A DNA stretch of 64,000 bases from Streptomyces sp. ATexAB-D23. GTDB taxonomy: Bacteria; Actinomycetota; Actinomycetes; Streptomycetales; Streptomycetaceae. A program made the position numbers and the translations under genes. Position 1 is the stretch's first letter; each line of letters opens with the position of its first letter. Shown here piece after piece: positions 7,709 to 16,199 of this stretch. The stretch is taken from positions 1-64,000 of the forward strand of contig NZ_KB892014.1 in NCBI RefSeq assembly GCF_000373645.1, given 5' to 3'. Below the pieces are notes generated by a model. The model was not told the origin of the DNA and made no database searches. It saw only the letters and a list, made by a program, of their open reading frames with translations.

Positions 7709-8918
7709 GTCGACGCTCGGCGACCACGTACTCGGTCAACTGCGGCGCCTGGGCGCCGCGGCGGGCCTGAGCGAGGCGGACACGGAGCTGTACGGGCAGG
7801 TCCTGATCGACTCCCTCGCAGCCGCCGCCCACCGGCCGCTGTTCCTGCCGCCGGCCTCGCCCACCTTCCTCTCCGACGACCACACCCCCGTCGAGTTCTC
7901 CCTCGCCGGCTCCCCGGACGCCGCCCCGGCCCTGCGCGTGCTCGTGGAGCCCGGGTGGGCCCACAGCGACATGGCCGACAGTGGCCGCGCCGGGCTTGCG
8001 GTCATCCGTGAGATGGGCGCCCGCTGGGGCTTCGCCACCGACCGGCTCGACGCCCTGGCCGACCTGTTCTTCCCCGACGCGGCCCAGGGCCCCCTGGCCC
8101 TGTGGTACGCGCTCGATCTGCGCGCCGGAGGGGTCCCAGGGGTCAAGGTCTACCTGAACCCCTCCGCCTCCGGCCCGGAAAACGCGGCCCGCACCGTGCG
8201 CGAGGCACTGCGGCGGCTCGGCTACGGCCAGGCCTTCGAGCAGCTGCCCCCGGCGGCCGGCTATCCGTTTCTCGCTCTGGACCTGGGCGCCTGGACGTCC
8301 CCCCGCGTCAAGGTCTACGTGAGACACCCGCGCATGTCAGCCGACGACGCCTGTGAGCTCAGCCGTACCTCCGGAGCCACAGCGGCCGACATCCGCTATT
8401 TCTTCCACGCGGCCGCGGGCTCCCTCACGCCGTCCGAGCGCGGCGGAAGCGACACCCTGCGACTGGTGCGGCGCCCGGCGCTCACCTGCCACTCCTTCAC
8501 CGAGGGCGACAGCAACCCGAGCGGCTTCACGCTCCACATTCCCGTCCGCGACTACGTGCGCGATGACGAAGAGGCCCTCGCCCGCGCCACAGCCCTGCTG
8601 ACCCGGGCCGGCATGGACCCCACCGCCCTGAGCCGAAGTCTGGGAGCGCTCACACAGCGGACCCTCGCCGACGGCGTGGGGCTGATCGCCTACCTCGCCC
8701 TGGTGTACGAGCGCAACCGGCCGCCCCGGCTCACCGCTTACCTGAGTTCCGAGGCCTACCGCGTCCGGTCGCCGCAGGAGCAGTACCCGCGGGGCACCTG
8801 GATGCCCACGCAACGCACCCAGAGCCTCCTGGAACTCGGGCACCAGGCCGTCGGCCACGTCAGCCCGCACATCGCACAGAAGGAAGTCACGTGGAGCCCT
8901 ACCGCATCAAGGTCGTAG
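7662..8918 (+). CDS. DMATS-type (ABBA-fold) indole prenyltransferase
   Basis: 418 residues resembling bacterial dimethylallyltryptophan synthases such as IptA and SCO7467. Seen: VEFSLAG and RVLVEPGW near residues 65-95 in the aromatic-substrate region, basic and Tyr-containing strand motifs typical of the barrel (PGVKVYLNP near 163, PRVKVYVRHPR near 213, YRVRSPQ near 363), and GLIAYLALVYERN near the C-terminus. It would transfer a dimethylallyl group from DMAPP to the indole ring of tryptophan; the regiospecificity (C5, C6 or other) cannot be read. GAGGAA lies ahead of ATG 7662. Its last 28 bases overlap the tryptophanase gene, so the two are co-translated, and the pair matches known prenyl-indole loci. 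Confidence 0.85.
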   Translation: MTSRPGPGIPATSPGESTLGDHVLGQLRRLGAAAGLSEADTELYGQVLIDSLAAAAHRPLFLPPASPTFLSDDHTPVEFSLAGSPDAAPALRVLVEPGWAHSDMADSGRAGLAVIREMGARWGFATDRLDALADLFFPDAAQGPLALWYALDLRAGGVPGVKVYLNPSASGPENAARTVREALRRLGYGQAFEQLPPAAGYPFLALDLGAWTSPRVKVYVRHPRMSADDACELSRTSGATAADIRYFFHAAAGSLTPSERGGSDTLRLVRRPALTCHSFTEGDSNPSGFTLHIPVRDYVRDDEEALARATALLTRAGMDPTALSRSLGALTQRTLADGVGLIAYLALVYERNRPPRLTAYLSSEAYRVRSPQEQYPRGTWMPTQRTQSLLELGHQAVGHVSPHIAQKEVTWSPTASRS

Positions 8919-10264
8919 AACCTCTTGCTTTCACCACCCGGGAGGAACGCGAGGCCGCGCTGAAGCGGGTCGCCTACAACCCCTTCGACCTGCGGGCCGA
9001 CGAAGTCACCATCGACCTGTTGAGCGACTCCGGGACCGGTGCCATCTCCGCGGACCAGCTCGCCGCGGGAATGCAGGGCGACGAGTCCTACGCCGGCAGC
9101 CGCTCCTTCTACCGCTGGCACGAGGTCGTCTCCGAACTCACCGGCTATCCCCACATCCTGCCGGCCCACCAGGGCCGCGCGGCCGAGCGCGTCCTGTTCT
9201 CCTCGCTGCTGCGGCCCGGCACGAGTGTGCTGTCCAACACGCACTTCGACACCACCCGCGCCAACGTCGAACTGACCGGCTGCACGGCGTACGACCTGCC
9301 CTGCGCCGAGGCGAAGGACCTCGACAGCGACTTTCCGTTCAAGGGCAACATCGACCTGATCGCCCTCGAACAGGCCCTGGAGAACGCGGACCGGGCGCCC
9401 GTTGGGGCCGTGCTGATGACCATCACCAACAACGGTGGCGGGGGCCAGCCGGTCAGCATGGACAACCTGCACCGCACCGCCGAACTGTGCCGCCGTCACA
9501 ACGTGCCGATGATCCTCGACGCGGCCCGGTTCGCGGAGAACGCCTGGCTGGTGACCCAGCGCGAACCCGGCTACGCCGACCGCACCCCGCGCCAGGTCGC
9601 CGAGGAAGCCTTCCGCCTCGCCGACGGCTGCGTCATGAGCGCGAAGAAGGACGGGATCGTCCACATCGGCGGCTTCATCGGCCTCAAGGACGCCGGACTC
9701 GCCGAGCGGTGCGGCGGTCTGCTCATCGCCACCGAAGGATTCACCACCTACGGCGGTCTGTCCGGCCGTGACCTCGACATGATGGCCCGCGGCCTCATCG
9801 AAGTGACCGAGCCGGCCTACCTCGCTGAGCGTGCCGACATAGCCGCCCATCTCGCCGCACGCATCCGCGAGGCCGGCGTCGACATCGTGGAACCCGCCGG
9901 TCTGCACGCCCTCTACGTCAACGCCGGTCGCCTCCTGCCCCACATCCCCCCGCACCAGTACCCCGGCACCGCACTCGTCTGCGAGCTGTACCTGCGCGGA
10001 GGCATCCGCTCGGCGGAGCTGGGGTCGCTGTACCTCGGTGAAGAGGACGAGCACGGCAACCCTGTCAAGACGGCGCCCTACGAACTCGTACGGCTGGCTC
10101 TCCCCCGACGGGTCTACACCCGCAGCCACTACGACCACGTTGCCGCCACCCTGGCAGATATCGCGAAGAATCCTGAATCGGTCCGCGGCTACCGGGTTAC
10201 GGGCCAGTCCCCGATCCTCCGGCACTTCAGCATCAAACTGGAGCCCGTGAAGTCCGGCGACTGA
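8891..10264 (+). CDS. tnaA: Tryptophanase (tryptophan indole-lyase family)
   Basis: 457-residue PLP-dependent beta-eliminating lyase. LLSDSGTGAIS, GDESYAGSRSFY and PAHQGRAAE near residues 45-100 are typical of tryptophanase and tyrosine phenol-lyase. The PLP lysine is in SAKKDGIVHIGG (about K253), and DAARFAENAW near 215 supplies the PLP aspartate. The linkage to an indole prenyltransferase favours tryptophanase over tyrosine phenol-lyase; its substrate may be prenylated tryptophan, releasing a prenylindole. Start GTG 8891 follows AGGAAG and sits inside the prenyltransferase 3' end. An inverted repeat about 45 bp downstream may terminate transcription. Confidence 0.9.
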   Translation: MEPYRIKVVEPLAFTTREEREAALKRVAYNPFDLRADEVTIDLLSDSGTGAISADQLAAGMQGDESYAGSRSFYRWHEVVSELTGYPHILPAHQGRAAERVLFSSLLRPGTSVLSNTHFDTTRANVELTGCTAYDLPCAEAKDLDSDFPFKGNIDLIALEQALENADRAPVGAVLMTITNNGGGGQPVSMDNLHRTAELCRRHNVPMILDAARFAENAWLVTQREPGYADRTPRQVAEEAFRLADGCVMSAKKDGIVHIGGFIGLKDAGLAERCGGLLIATEGFTTYGGLSGRDLDMMARGLIEVTEPAYLAERADIAAHLAARIREAGVDIVEPAGLHALYVNAGRLLPHIPPHQYPGTALVCELYLRGGIRSAELGSLYLGEEDEHGNPVKTAPYELVRLALPRRVYTRSHYDHVAATLADIAKNPESVRGYRVTGQSPILRHFSIKLEPVKSGD

Positions 10265-10308
10265 TCAGCACTCCTGGTTCGCTCCGACGCGAGACGGGTC
10301 TGCGCAAC

Positions 10309-10369
10309 GACGAAGCTCCTGGCAGCCGGGTTCTCGACCGGGACCACCCGTGTCCGCCGGGGGCTTCGT
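10309..10369. terminator. Possible terminator after tnaA
   Basis: GACGAAGC at 10309-10316 pairs with GCTTCGTC at 10362-10369 around a large GC-rich loop. No T-run follows. Confidence 0.3.
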
Positions 10370-10533
10370 CGGTTCGTACAACCCGCCAACCACCCGTCCA
10401 CACCGACAGGTCGGAGAGGCCGACCGCCGTAATCCCGTGCCATGCGCCCTCTTGCCGCTGCGACCTGTGGCAGTGCCAATGATCGGGACACGTCAGGGGA
10501 GCCGAATCGGGGGCATCGCGGCGGCATCCGTGT

Positions 10534-12039
10534 TCATCCCTGCCGCAGCGCGAGCCACAACTCCGTGCGTACGTCCATGGCGTCGAGGTCCACTCCCAGC
10601 AACTCCCCGCACCGCGCGATCCGCTGGCGGACGGTGTTGCGGTGCACGGACAGGGCCACCGCCGTCCGGTCCCAGCTGCCGTGCAGGGAGAGCCAGCAGC
10701 GCAGGGTCTCGGCGAGCGGTGCGGTGAGCGGGGCGAGGAGGGCGCGGGCGTGGGCGGCGGCCGGGCCCGGCGGGAGCAGGGCGGCGAGGCCGGTGACCGG
10801 GGTCTCCGTGTGCAGCGGGGCGCGGGTCGCCTCGGCGTGGCGCAGCGCGCGGGCCGCCCCGGTGTCGGCCTCGGCGAGATCGGCGGCGGGGCGGGGAGCG
10901 GAGGCGCCGAGCGTCCATCCGGGCTGCGGGGCCGCCGTACGGCCCCCGGGGAGCAGGACCCGCACGAGGGCGGGGCGCGCGCCCGCGCCCGTCTCCGTAC
11001 CCCCGTCGGCCACCGCGCCCCCGCCCCCGTCCACCAGCCCCGACCCCAGCGCCGCCCCCAGTGCCTCCGCCGTGAAGCGGTCCGTCGGGGTGGCGTCCGT
11101 GCGGTGGGCGTGTACCACCGTCCACGGGGCTTCGCCGAGCAGCGGGGACACCTCGACGGGGGCGGCCCCGAGCAGCAGGCGGGTGAGGGCCGTCGAGCGG
11201 GCGGTGGCGGGCGCGCCCCGGTGAGGGGCCGTGAGGAGGGCGAGGAGGACCGCGGCGATGCCCGCGACCGTGTGGTCGCCGGGACGGCGGTGGCGGGTCG
11301 CGAGTGTGAGGGCCGGCTGTTCGGCGCCGCCCAGGGGGTACGCGAGCAGGTGGACGCCGTCGACCGTGTCCGCGGCGGAGGCGGGGGCGCCCGGACCCTC
11401 CCGCGCGACGAGGCGGGCCAGGCGTCCGAGCGCGTCGGTCACCCCGGGGGCCGGGCGCGGGCCCGCCGCGTGCAGTTCGTCGCCGTCCGCCGTCACCAGG
11501 GCGGCCCGGCCGTCGAGCCGGCCCGCCAGCCGGCGCAGCACCTCCGGCACCGGGTCCGGGCGGGCCGCCGCGGCGGCCAGGGCCTGCTGGGCGCGGGTCA
11601 CCCGGCGCAGCTCGCGCTCCCGCTCGGCGGCCATCAGTCCCCACACCGCCCGCGCGACCGCGGTGAACGGGGTCCCGGGGTCCACCTCGACCAGCGGCAT
11701 CCCGTGCCGGTCGCACGCCGCGACCAGCCCCGGCGGCACCGCCTCGTGCACCGGCCGCACCCCGAAGCCGAGCGCCGCCGCCCCCGCCTCCACCAGCCGG
11801 GCCACATACGCGTCCGGGTCCGTCAGCAGCACCCCGGCCGTCAACAGCAGCTCGCCGCCGAGCAGGTACGGGTAGGGGTCGGCCATCTCCGACGCGTGCA
11901 CCCACAGCACCTCCGCCTCGCCCGGACCCGCGATCAGCCGCAGCCCCAGTTCCTCGCGCGCCAGCAGCTCGGCCAGCCGCACGGGCGGGGCCGGGGGAGG
12001 GGAGGGGGCAGAGGACGGGGGCGGGGTCGGGGTCGGCAT
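10534..12039 (-). CDS. PucR-family transcriptional regulator
   Basis: 501 residues from ATG 12039. The N-terminal PucR domain covers about residues 20-140 (VRLAELLAREELGLRLIAG, LLLTAGVLL). The C-terminal HTH_30 motif is LRCWLSLHGSWDRTAVALS followed by VHRNTVRQRIARCGELLG. PucR proteins usually control purine, amino-acid or polyamine use. This gene is divergent from the agmatinase-like gene with 117 bp between them, so it probably regulates speB and the ThDP enzyme. The first dozen residues are a Pro/Ser-rich low-complexity leader. Long antisense open frames here are GC-bias artefacts. Confidence 0.9.
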   Translation of the reverse strand: MPTPTPPPSSAPSPPPAPPVRLAELLAREELGLRLIAGPGEAEVLWVHASEMADPYPYLLGGELLLTAGVLLTDPDAYVARLVEAGAAALGFGVRPVHEAVPPGLVAACDRHGMPLVEVDPGTPFTAVARAVWGLMAAERERELRRVTRAQQALAAAAARPDPVPEVLRRLAGRLDGRAALVTADGDELHAAGPRPAPGVTDALGRLARLVAREGPGAPASAADTVDGVHLLAYPLGGAEQPALTLATRHRRPGDHTVAGIAAVLLALLTAPHRGAPATARSTALTRLLLGAAPVEVSPLLGEAPWTVVHAHRTDATPTDRFTAEALGAALGSGLVDGGGGAVADGGTETGAGARPALVRVLLPGGRTAAPQPGWTLGASAPRPAADLAEADTGAARALRHAEATRAPLHTETPVTGLAALLPPGPAAAHARALLAPLTAPLAETLRCWLSLHGSWDRTAVALSVHRNTVRQRIARCGELLGVDLDAMDVRTELWLALRQG

Positions 12040-12156
12040 GGATGGTTCGTCCGTTTCTCGGGGGCGGAGTGGAGGAAACGTACACTTCAGTGCGGGCCCC
12101 GGGCCACCTAGCGTCTCCTCGGCACCCCGCACACCGAAGGAAGGCCAACCCCCACC

Positions 12157-13125
12157 ATGAGCAGCAACGAAGCCCCGCGCGGCCCCGTCGACTCCTCCCG
12201 CGTCCCTCGGTACGCCGGACCCGCGACGTTCGCGCGGCTGCCCCGCCTGGACGAGGTCGGCACGGCGGACGTCGCCGTCGTCGGGGTGCCGTTCGACTCG
12301 GGCGTCTCCTACCGGCCCGGCGCCCGCTTCGGCGGCAACGCGATCCGGGAGGCCTCGCGGCTGCTGCGCCCCTACAACCCGGCGCAGGACGCCTCGCCGT
12401 TCGCCCTCGCGCAGGTCGCCGACGCCGGGGACATCGCGGCCAACCCCTTCAACATCGAGGAGGCCGTGGAGACCGTCGAGGCCGCGGCAGACGCCCTGCT
12501 CGACACGGGGGCCCGGCTGATGACCCTCGGCGGTGACCACACCATCGCGCTGCCCCTGCTGCGTTCCGTCGCCAAGAAGCACGGCCCGGTCGCGCTGCTC
12601 CACTTCGACGCCCACCTCGACACCTGGGACACCTACTTCGGCGCCGCCTACACCCACGGCACACCGTTCCGCCGGGCCGTGGAGGAGGGCATCCTCGACA
12701 CCTCGGCGCTCTCCCACGTCGGCACGCGCGGCCCGCTCTACGGGAAGCGGGACCTCACCGACGACGCCAAGATGGGCTTCGGGATCGTCACCTCCGCCGA
12801 CGTCATGCGGCGCGGCGTCGACGAGGTCGCCGACCAGCTGCGGCAGCGCATCGGGGACCGGCCGCTGTACATCTCCATCGACATCGACGTGCTGGACCCG
12901 GCGCACGCCCCCGGCACCGGCACCCCCGAGGCCGGCGGCCTCACCTCCCGTGAGCTGCTGGAAATCGTGCGCGGCCTGTCCTCCTGCCATCTGGTCTCCG
13001 CCGACCTGGTCGAGGTGGCGCCCGCGTACGATCACGCTGAGATCACCTCGGTCGCCGCCTCGCACACCGCGTACGAGCTGACGACGATCATGACCCGGCA
13101 GATCGCGGAGGCCCGGCACCAGTGA
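12157..13125 (+). CDS. speB: Agmatinase/ureohydrolase family enzyme
   Basis: 322-residue Mn-dependent ureohydrolase. Metal ligands are all visible: H128 in GGDHT, D151/H153/D155 in DAHLDTWD, and D242/D244 in IDIDVLDP. It cleaves a guanidino compound to urea and an amine; agmatine is the default guess, but guanidinobutyrate or related substrates are equally compatible with the sequence. GAAGGAAGG lies about 11-19 bases upstream of ATG 12157. It overlaps the downstream ThDP enzyme by four bases and faces the PucR gene, suggesting a regulated guanidino-compound catabolic unit. Confidence 0.9.
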   Translation: MSSNEAPRGPVDSSRVPRYAGPATFARLPRLDEVGTADVAVVGVPFDSGVSYRPGARFGGNAIREASRLLRPYNPAQDASPFALAQVADAGDIAANPFNIEEAVETVEAAADALLDTGARLMTLGGDHTIALPLLRSVAKKHGPVALLHFDAHLDTWDTYFGAAYTHGTPFRRAVEEGILDTSALSHVGTRGPLYGKRDLTDDAKMGFGIVTSADVMRRGVDEVADQLRQRIGDRPLYISIDIDVLDPAHAPGTGTPEAGGLTSRELLEIVRGLSSCHLVSADLVEVAPAYDHAEITSVAASHTAYELTTIMTRQIAEARHQ

Positions 13126-14807
13126 GTCACGACCACCACGACGAGCGGCCCGCGCTCACCCCCGCGCAGATCGAGGCCGCACTGAACCCCCCACCGGGGC
13201 GCAACGGCGGCGACCTCGTCGTCGAGACGCTGAGGGGGCTCGGCGCGACCACCGTGTTCGGGCTGCCCGGACAGCACGCGCTGGGACTGTTCGACGCGCT
13301 GCGCCGCTCGTCCCTCGACTACGTGGGCCTGCGCGTCGAGAACAACGCGGGCTTCGCCGCCGACGCCTACGGGCGCGTCACCGGCGAGGTCGCCCCGCTG
13401 TTCCTGTCGACCGGGCCCGGCGCCCTGACCTCGCTCGCCGCGCTCCAGGAGGCGGCGGCCGCGTCGGCGCCCGTGCTCGCGGTGTCCAGCCAGATCCCGG
13501 TCCGGGGCCTGGGCGGCGGGCGCCACGGCCATCTGCACGAGCTGCGCGACCAGCAGGCGTCGTTCCGGGACGTCGTGAAGTCCGTCCACACCGTGCGGAC
13601 CGCCTCGCAGATCCCGTCCGCGATCGGCGCCGCCTGGGAGTCCGCGCTGACGGCCCCGCACGGCCCCGTCTGGGTCGAGATCCCGCAGGACGTCCTGGAA
13701 GCGGCCACGGCGCTGCCCGTCGTCTCCGGCCTGGACGCCACCCCGCGCGAACCGCACGCCCGCCCCGAACTCGTCGCCGTGGCCGCCCACCTGCTGTCGC
13801 GGGCCGAGCGTCCGGTGATCGTCGCGGGCGGCGGAGTCGTACGTTCCGACGCGTCCGGCAAGCTGCGCGCGCTCGCCGAGCGGCTCGACGCCCCGGTCGT
13901 GACCACGTACGGCGGCAAGGGCGCCTTCCCCTGGGAGCACCCGCTCTCGCTCCAGTCCTGGGTGGAGGACCGGCACGTCACGGACTTCCTGGAGGACGCC
14001 GACGTCCTGCTCGTCGTCGGCTCCGGGCTCGGTGAACTCTCCTCCAACTACTACACGTTCGCCCCGCGCGGCCGGGTCGTCCAGATCGAGGCCGACGCCG
14101 GGAAGCTGGAGGCCAACCACCCGGCGCTCGGCATCCACGCCGACGCCCGCGACGCGCTCGCCCGCCTGATCGAGACGGTCACCCCGCGCGAGGACCCGGC
14201 CGCCGCCGAGCGCGTCGCCGGAGTCCTCGCCCGCGTACGGGAGCGGATCGCCGGCCAGGGCCGCGACCTGGAACAGAGCCTCCTGACCGCGATCCGCACC
14301 GCCCTGCCCGACGCGTCGCCCAGCTTCTGGGACATGACGATCCTCGGCTACTGGGCGTGGGCCGCCTTCGACGCGCGCCGCCCGAACACCATGCATTCCG
14401 CCCAGGGCGCGGGCGGCCTCGGCTACGCCTTCCCGGCGGCGCTAGGCGCTGCGGTGGCCGACCCGACCCGGCCGGTGCTCGCGGTCTCCGGCGACGGCGG
14501 CGCGATGTACTCGATCGCCGAACTCGCCACCGCCCGCCAGTACGGCCTGCCGGTCACCTGGCTCATCGTGGACGACGGCGGCTACGGCATCCTGCGCGAG
14601 TACCTCACCGGCGCCTTCGGCGAGACCACCGCGACGGAACTGGCCCGCCCGGACTTCGCCGCCCTCGCCGAGTCCTTCGGCGTCCCGGCGGTCCGTACGG
14701 CCCCCGAGACGCTCGCCGCCGACCTGGCCGAGGCGTTCGCGCGGCCGGGCCCCTCGGTCGTCGTACTCCCGGCTGTGCTGAAGATGTTCGAGCCGACCCA
14801 CCTGTAG
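13122..14807 (+). CDS. Thiamine-diphosphate-dependent enzyme (acetolactate synthase-like)
   Basis: 561 residues with the three-domain layout of ThDP decarboxylases and synthases: PYR domain with catalytic-type E73 in [15 protein letters not shown], central Rossmann-like domain with [11 protein letters not shown] near 230, and PP domain with GDGGAMYS near 457. The position normally filled by Asn in the ThDP/Mg motif is Asp here (VDDGGYG instead of VNNGGYG). Start GTG 13122 overlaps speB (GTGA). It may act on the carbon skeleton produced after ureohydrolase action, but the reaction cannot be assigned; annotation as a true acetolactate synthase would be over-reading. Confidence 0.85.
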   Translation: MSHDHHDERPALTPAQIEAALNPPPGRNGGDLVVETLRGLGATTVFGLPGQHALGLFDALRRSSLDYVGLRVENNAGFAADAYGRVTGEVAPLFLSTGPGALTSLAALQEAAAASAPVLAVSSQIPVRGLGGGRHGHLHELRDQQASFRDVVKSVHTVRTASQIPSAIGAAWESALTAPHGPVWVEIPQDVLEAATALPVVSGLDATPREPHARPELVAVAAHLLSRAERPVIVAGGGVVRSDASGKLRALAERLDAPVVTTYGGKGAFPWEHPLSLQSWVEDRHVTDFLEDADVLLVVGSGLGELSSNYYTFAPRGRVVQIEADAGKLEANHPALGIHADARDALARLIETVTPREDPAAAERVAGVLARVRERIAGQGRDLEQSLLTAIRTALPDASPSFWDMTILGYWAWAAFDARRPNTMHSAQGAGGLGYAFPAALGAAVADPTRPVLAVSGDGGAMYSIAELATARQYGLPVTWLIVDDGGYGILREYLTGAFGETTATELARPDFAALAESFGVPAVRTAPETLAADLAEAFARPGPSVVVLPAVLKMFEPTHL

Positions 14808-14927
14808 AGGGCGCCTGTAGGCTCCCCGGACCTGCCGGCGCGCACAACTTTCCCGCCGTCCGTGAGTCATCTCTGACGGGGCGCGCCGGGGGGCCGCCCG
14901 CAGGAAACGTTCAGGGGGAACCGCACC

Positions 14928-15887
14928 ATGACCACGTCCCGTATACCCGGGCGCGCCCGCGCCGCGCTCTGTGCCGCCGTCGCCACCGGGGTCCTCGCCC
15001 CCGTGGTGATCGGCGCGGCACCCGCGTCGGCCGCCACCGCGAAGGCGAGCTGCGCCTCCGGCCGGGCCGGGCTCGCCGCCCAGCTGTCGAAGGACATCAC
15101 CGCCGCGCTCAAGGGCCGCGCGTCGACCGTGTCGGTCGCGCTCTACGACCGGACCACCAGGACCACGTGCACGCTGCGCGCCACCTCGAAGTACGACTCC
15201 GCGAGCGTCGTGAAGGCCACCGTCCTGGCCACGCTGCTGTGGGACAACGCCAAGAACAACCGCTACCTCACCCAGCGCGAGACGGACCTCACCACCAAGA
15301 TGATCACCAAGTCCGACAACGACGCGACCACCAGCCTGTGGAAGCAGCTCGGCGTCGGCAAGATCAACGCCTTCCTCAAGGCCGCCGGGATGACACACAC
15401 CGTGCCCGGCTCCGGCGGCTACTGGGGCCTGACCCAGATCACCGCCCAGGACGAGCAGCGGCTGCTGACCCTGCTCACCTCGAAGAACTCCGTGCTCAGC
15501 GACAGCGCCCGCTCCTACCAGCTCGGGCTGATGAAGAAGGTCGTCTCCTCGCAGCGCTGGGGCACCCCGGCCGGTGCCGTCACCGGGACCACCGTCCAGG
15601 TCAAGAACGGCTGGCTCCAGCGCGCCGCACACGGCTGGCGGGTGCACAGCATCGGCGCCTTCACCGGCAACGGCCACGACTACGCGCTGACCGTGCTCAC
15701 CCAGGACAACAAGACGATGAACGACGGCGTCAACACCATCCAGGCCGTCGCCCGTGCGGTCCACAAGGACCTCAACCCGCGCATCATGCACCCCAGGGTC
15801 TTCACCGTCTCCGCCGCCCCGCAGGAAGCCCTCCCGCCGGTCCCGGAGGCCCCCGCCGGCCGCATGCTCACCGCGAAACCGCGCTAA
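14928..15887 (+). CDS. Secreted class A beta-lactamase-related serine hydrolase
   Basis: 319 residues with a Sec signal peptide ending near ASAATA (about 37). It has the serine-hydrolase fold motifs: S93-V-V-K96 as SxxK, S129-D130-N131 as SDN, and VKNGW where true enzymes have KTG. It may be a PASTA-less cell-wall hydrolase or penicillin-recognising protein rather than a resistance enzyme; the WGLTQIT stretch and missing KTG argue against a classical beta-lactamase. GTTCAGGGGG lies upstream of ATG 14928. The TAA stop at 15885-15887 is the first three bases of a 166-bp inverted-repeat element, so the original C-terminus may have been replaced. Confidence 0.85.
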   Translation: MTTSRIPGRARAALCAAVATGVLAPVVIGAAPASAATAKASCASGRAGLAAQLSKDITAALKGRASTVSVALYDRTTRTTCTLRATSKYDSASVVKATVLATLLWDNAKNNRYLTQRETDLTTKMITKSDNDATTSLWKQLGVGKINAFLKAAGMTHTVPGSGGYWGLTQITAQDEQRLLTLLTSKNSVLSDSARSYQLGLMKKVVSSQRWGTPAGAVTGTTVQVKNGWLQRAAHGWRVHSIGAFTGNGHDYALTVLTQDNKTMNDGVNTIQAVARAVHKDLNPRIMHPRVFTVSAAPQEALPPVPEAPAGRMLTAKPR

Positions 15888-16050
15888 GGGCTGTCCCGCA
15901 ATTCCTGGCGGGCGCACGACGTCAGTTACGGCACCTCGCCGCGTTGTCGAAACGCCCGAATACATCCAGTATGCGGGCGCCTCTCCGCCTTGCGATGCAC
16001 CGCATCTGACGCCGCGCGCTGATCCGCCAGGAATTGCGGGACAGCCCTTA
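15885..16050. repeat. 166-bp MITE-like inverted repeat element
   Basis: The outer 27 bp at 15885-15911 (beginning TAAGGGCTGTCCCGC) are a perfect reverse complement of 16024-16050 (ending GCGGGACAGCCCTTA). The inner arms also pair imperfectly down to a small loop around ATACATCCAGTAT near 15960-15972, so the whole unit can fold as one long hairpin. It encodes nothing. Similar elements recur in Streptomyces genomes, which fits a miniature inverted-repeat transposable element. It may also stop transcription from the upstream gene. Confidence 0.8.
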
Positions 16051-16199
16051 GGCGCGGATCTTCGCGGGCCCACCAGGATCCGCCGGACAGGACCTGGCGG
16101 GACCTACGACCAAGGTCCCGTATTTGTTAACGCGGGATGAAATCCGCAGCCCACCGCGTTGGTGCCTTCCGTCGGGTCAGGTCGAACGGGAGGCACCGG

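Noticed and set aside
12037..13119. Upstream extension of the PucR gene through the agmatinase region
   Set aside because: The extension is antisense to speB; the PucR protein starts naturally at ATG 12039.
13122..14807. Annotation of the ThDP enzyme as acetolactate synthase
   Set aside because: No regulatory subunit or branched-chain genes nearby, and the motif Asn is changed; family membership alone does not give the reaction.
14928..15887. Annotation of the SxxK protein as a resistance beta-lactamase
   Set aside because: The KTG motif is KNG and the usual Glu loop is not evident; it is safer to call it a class A beta-lactamase-related hydrolase.
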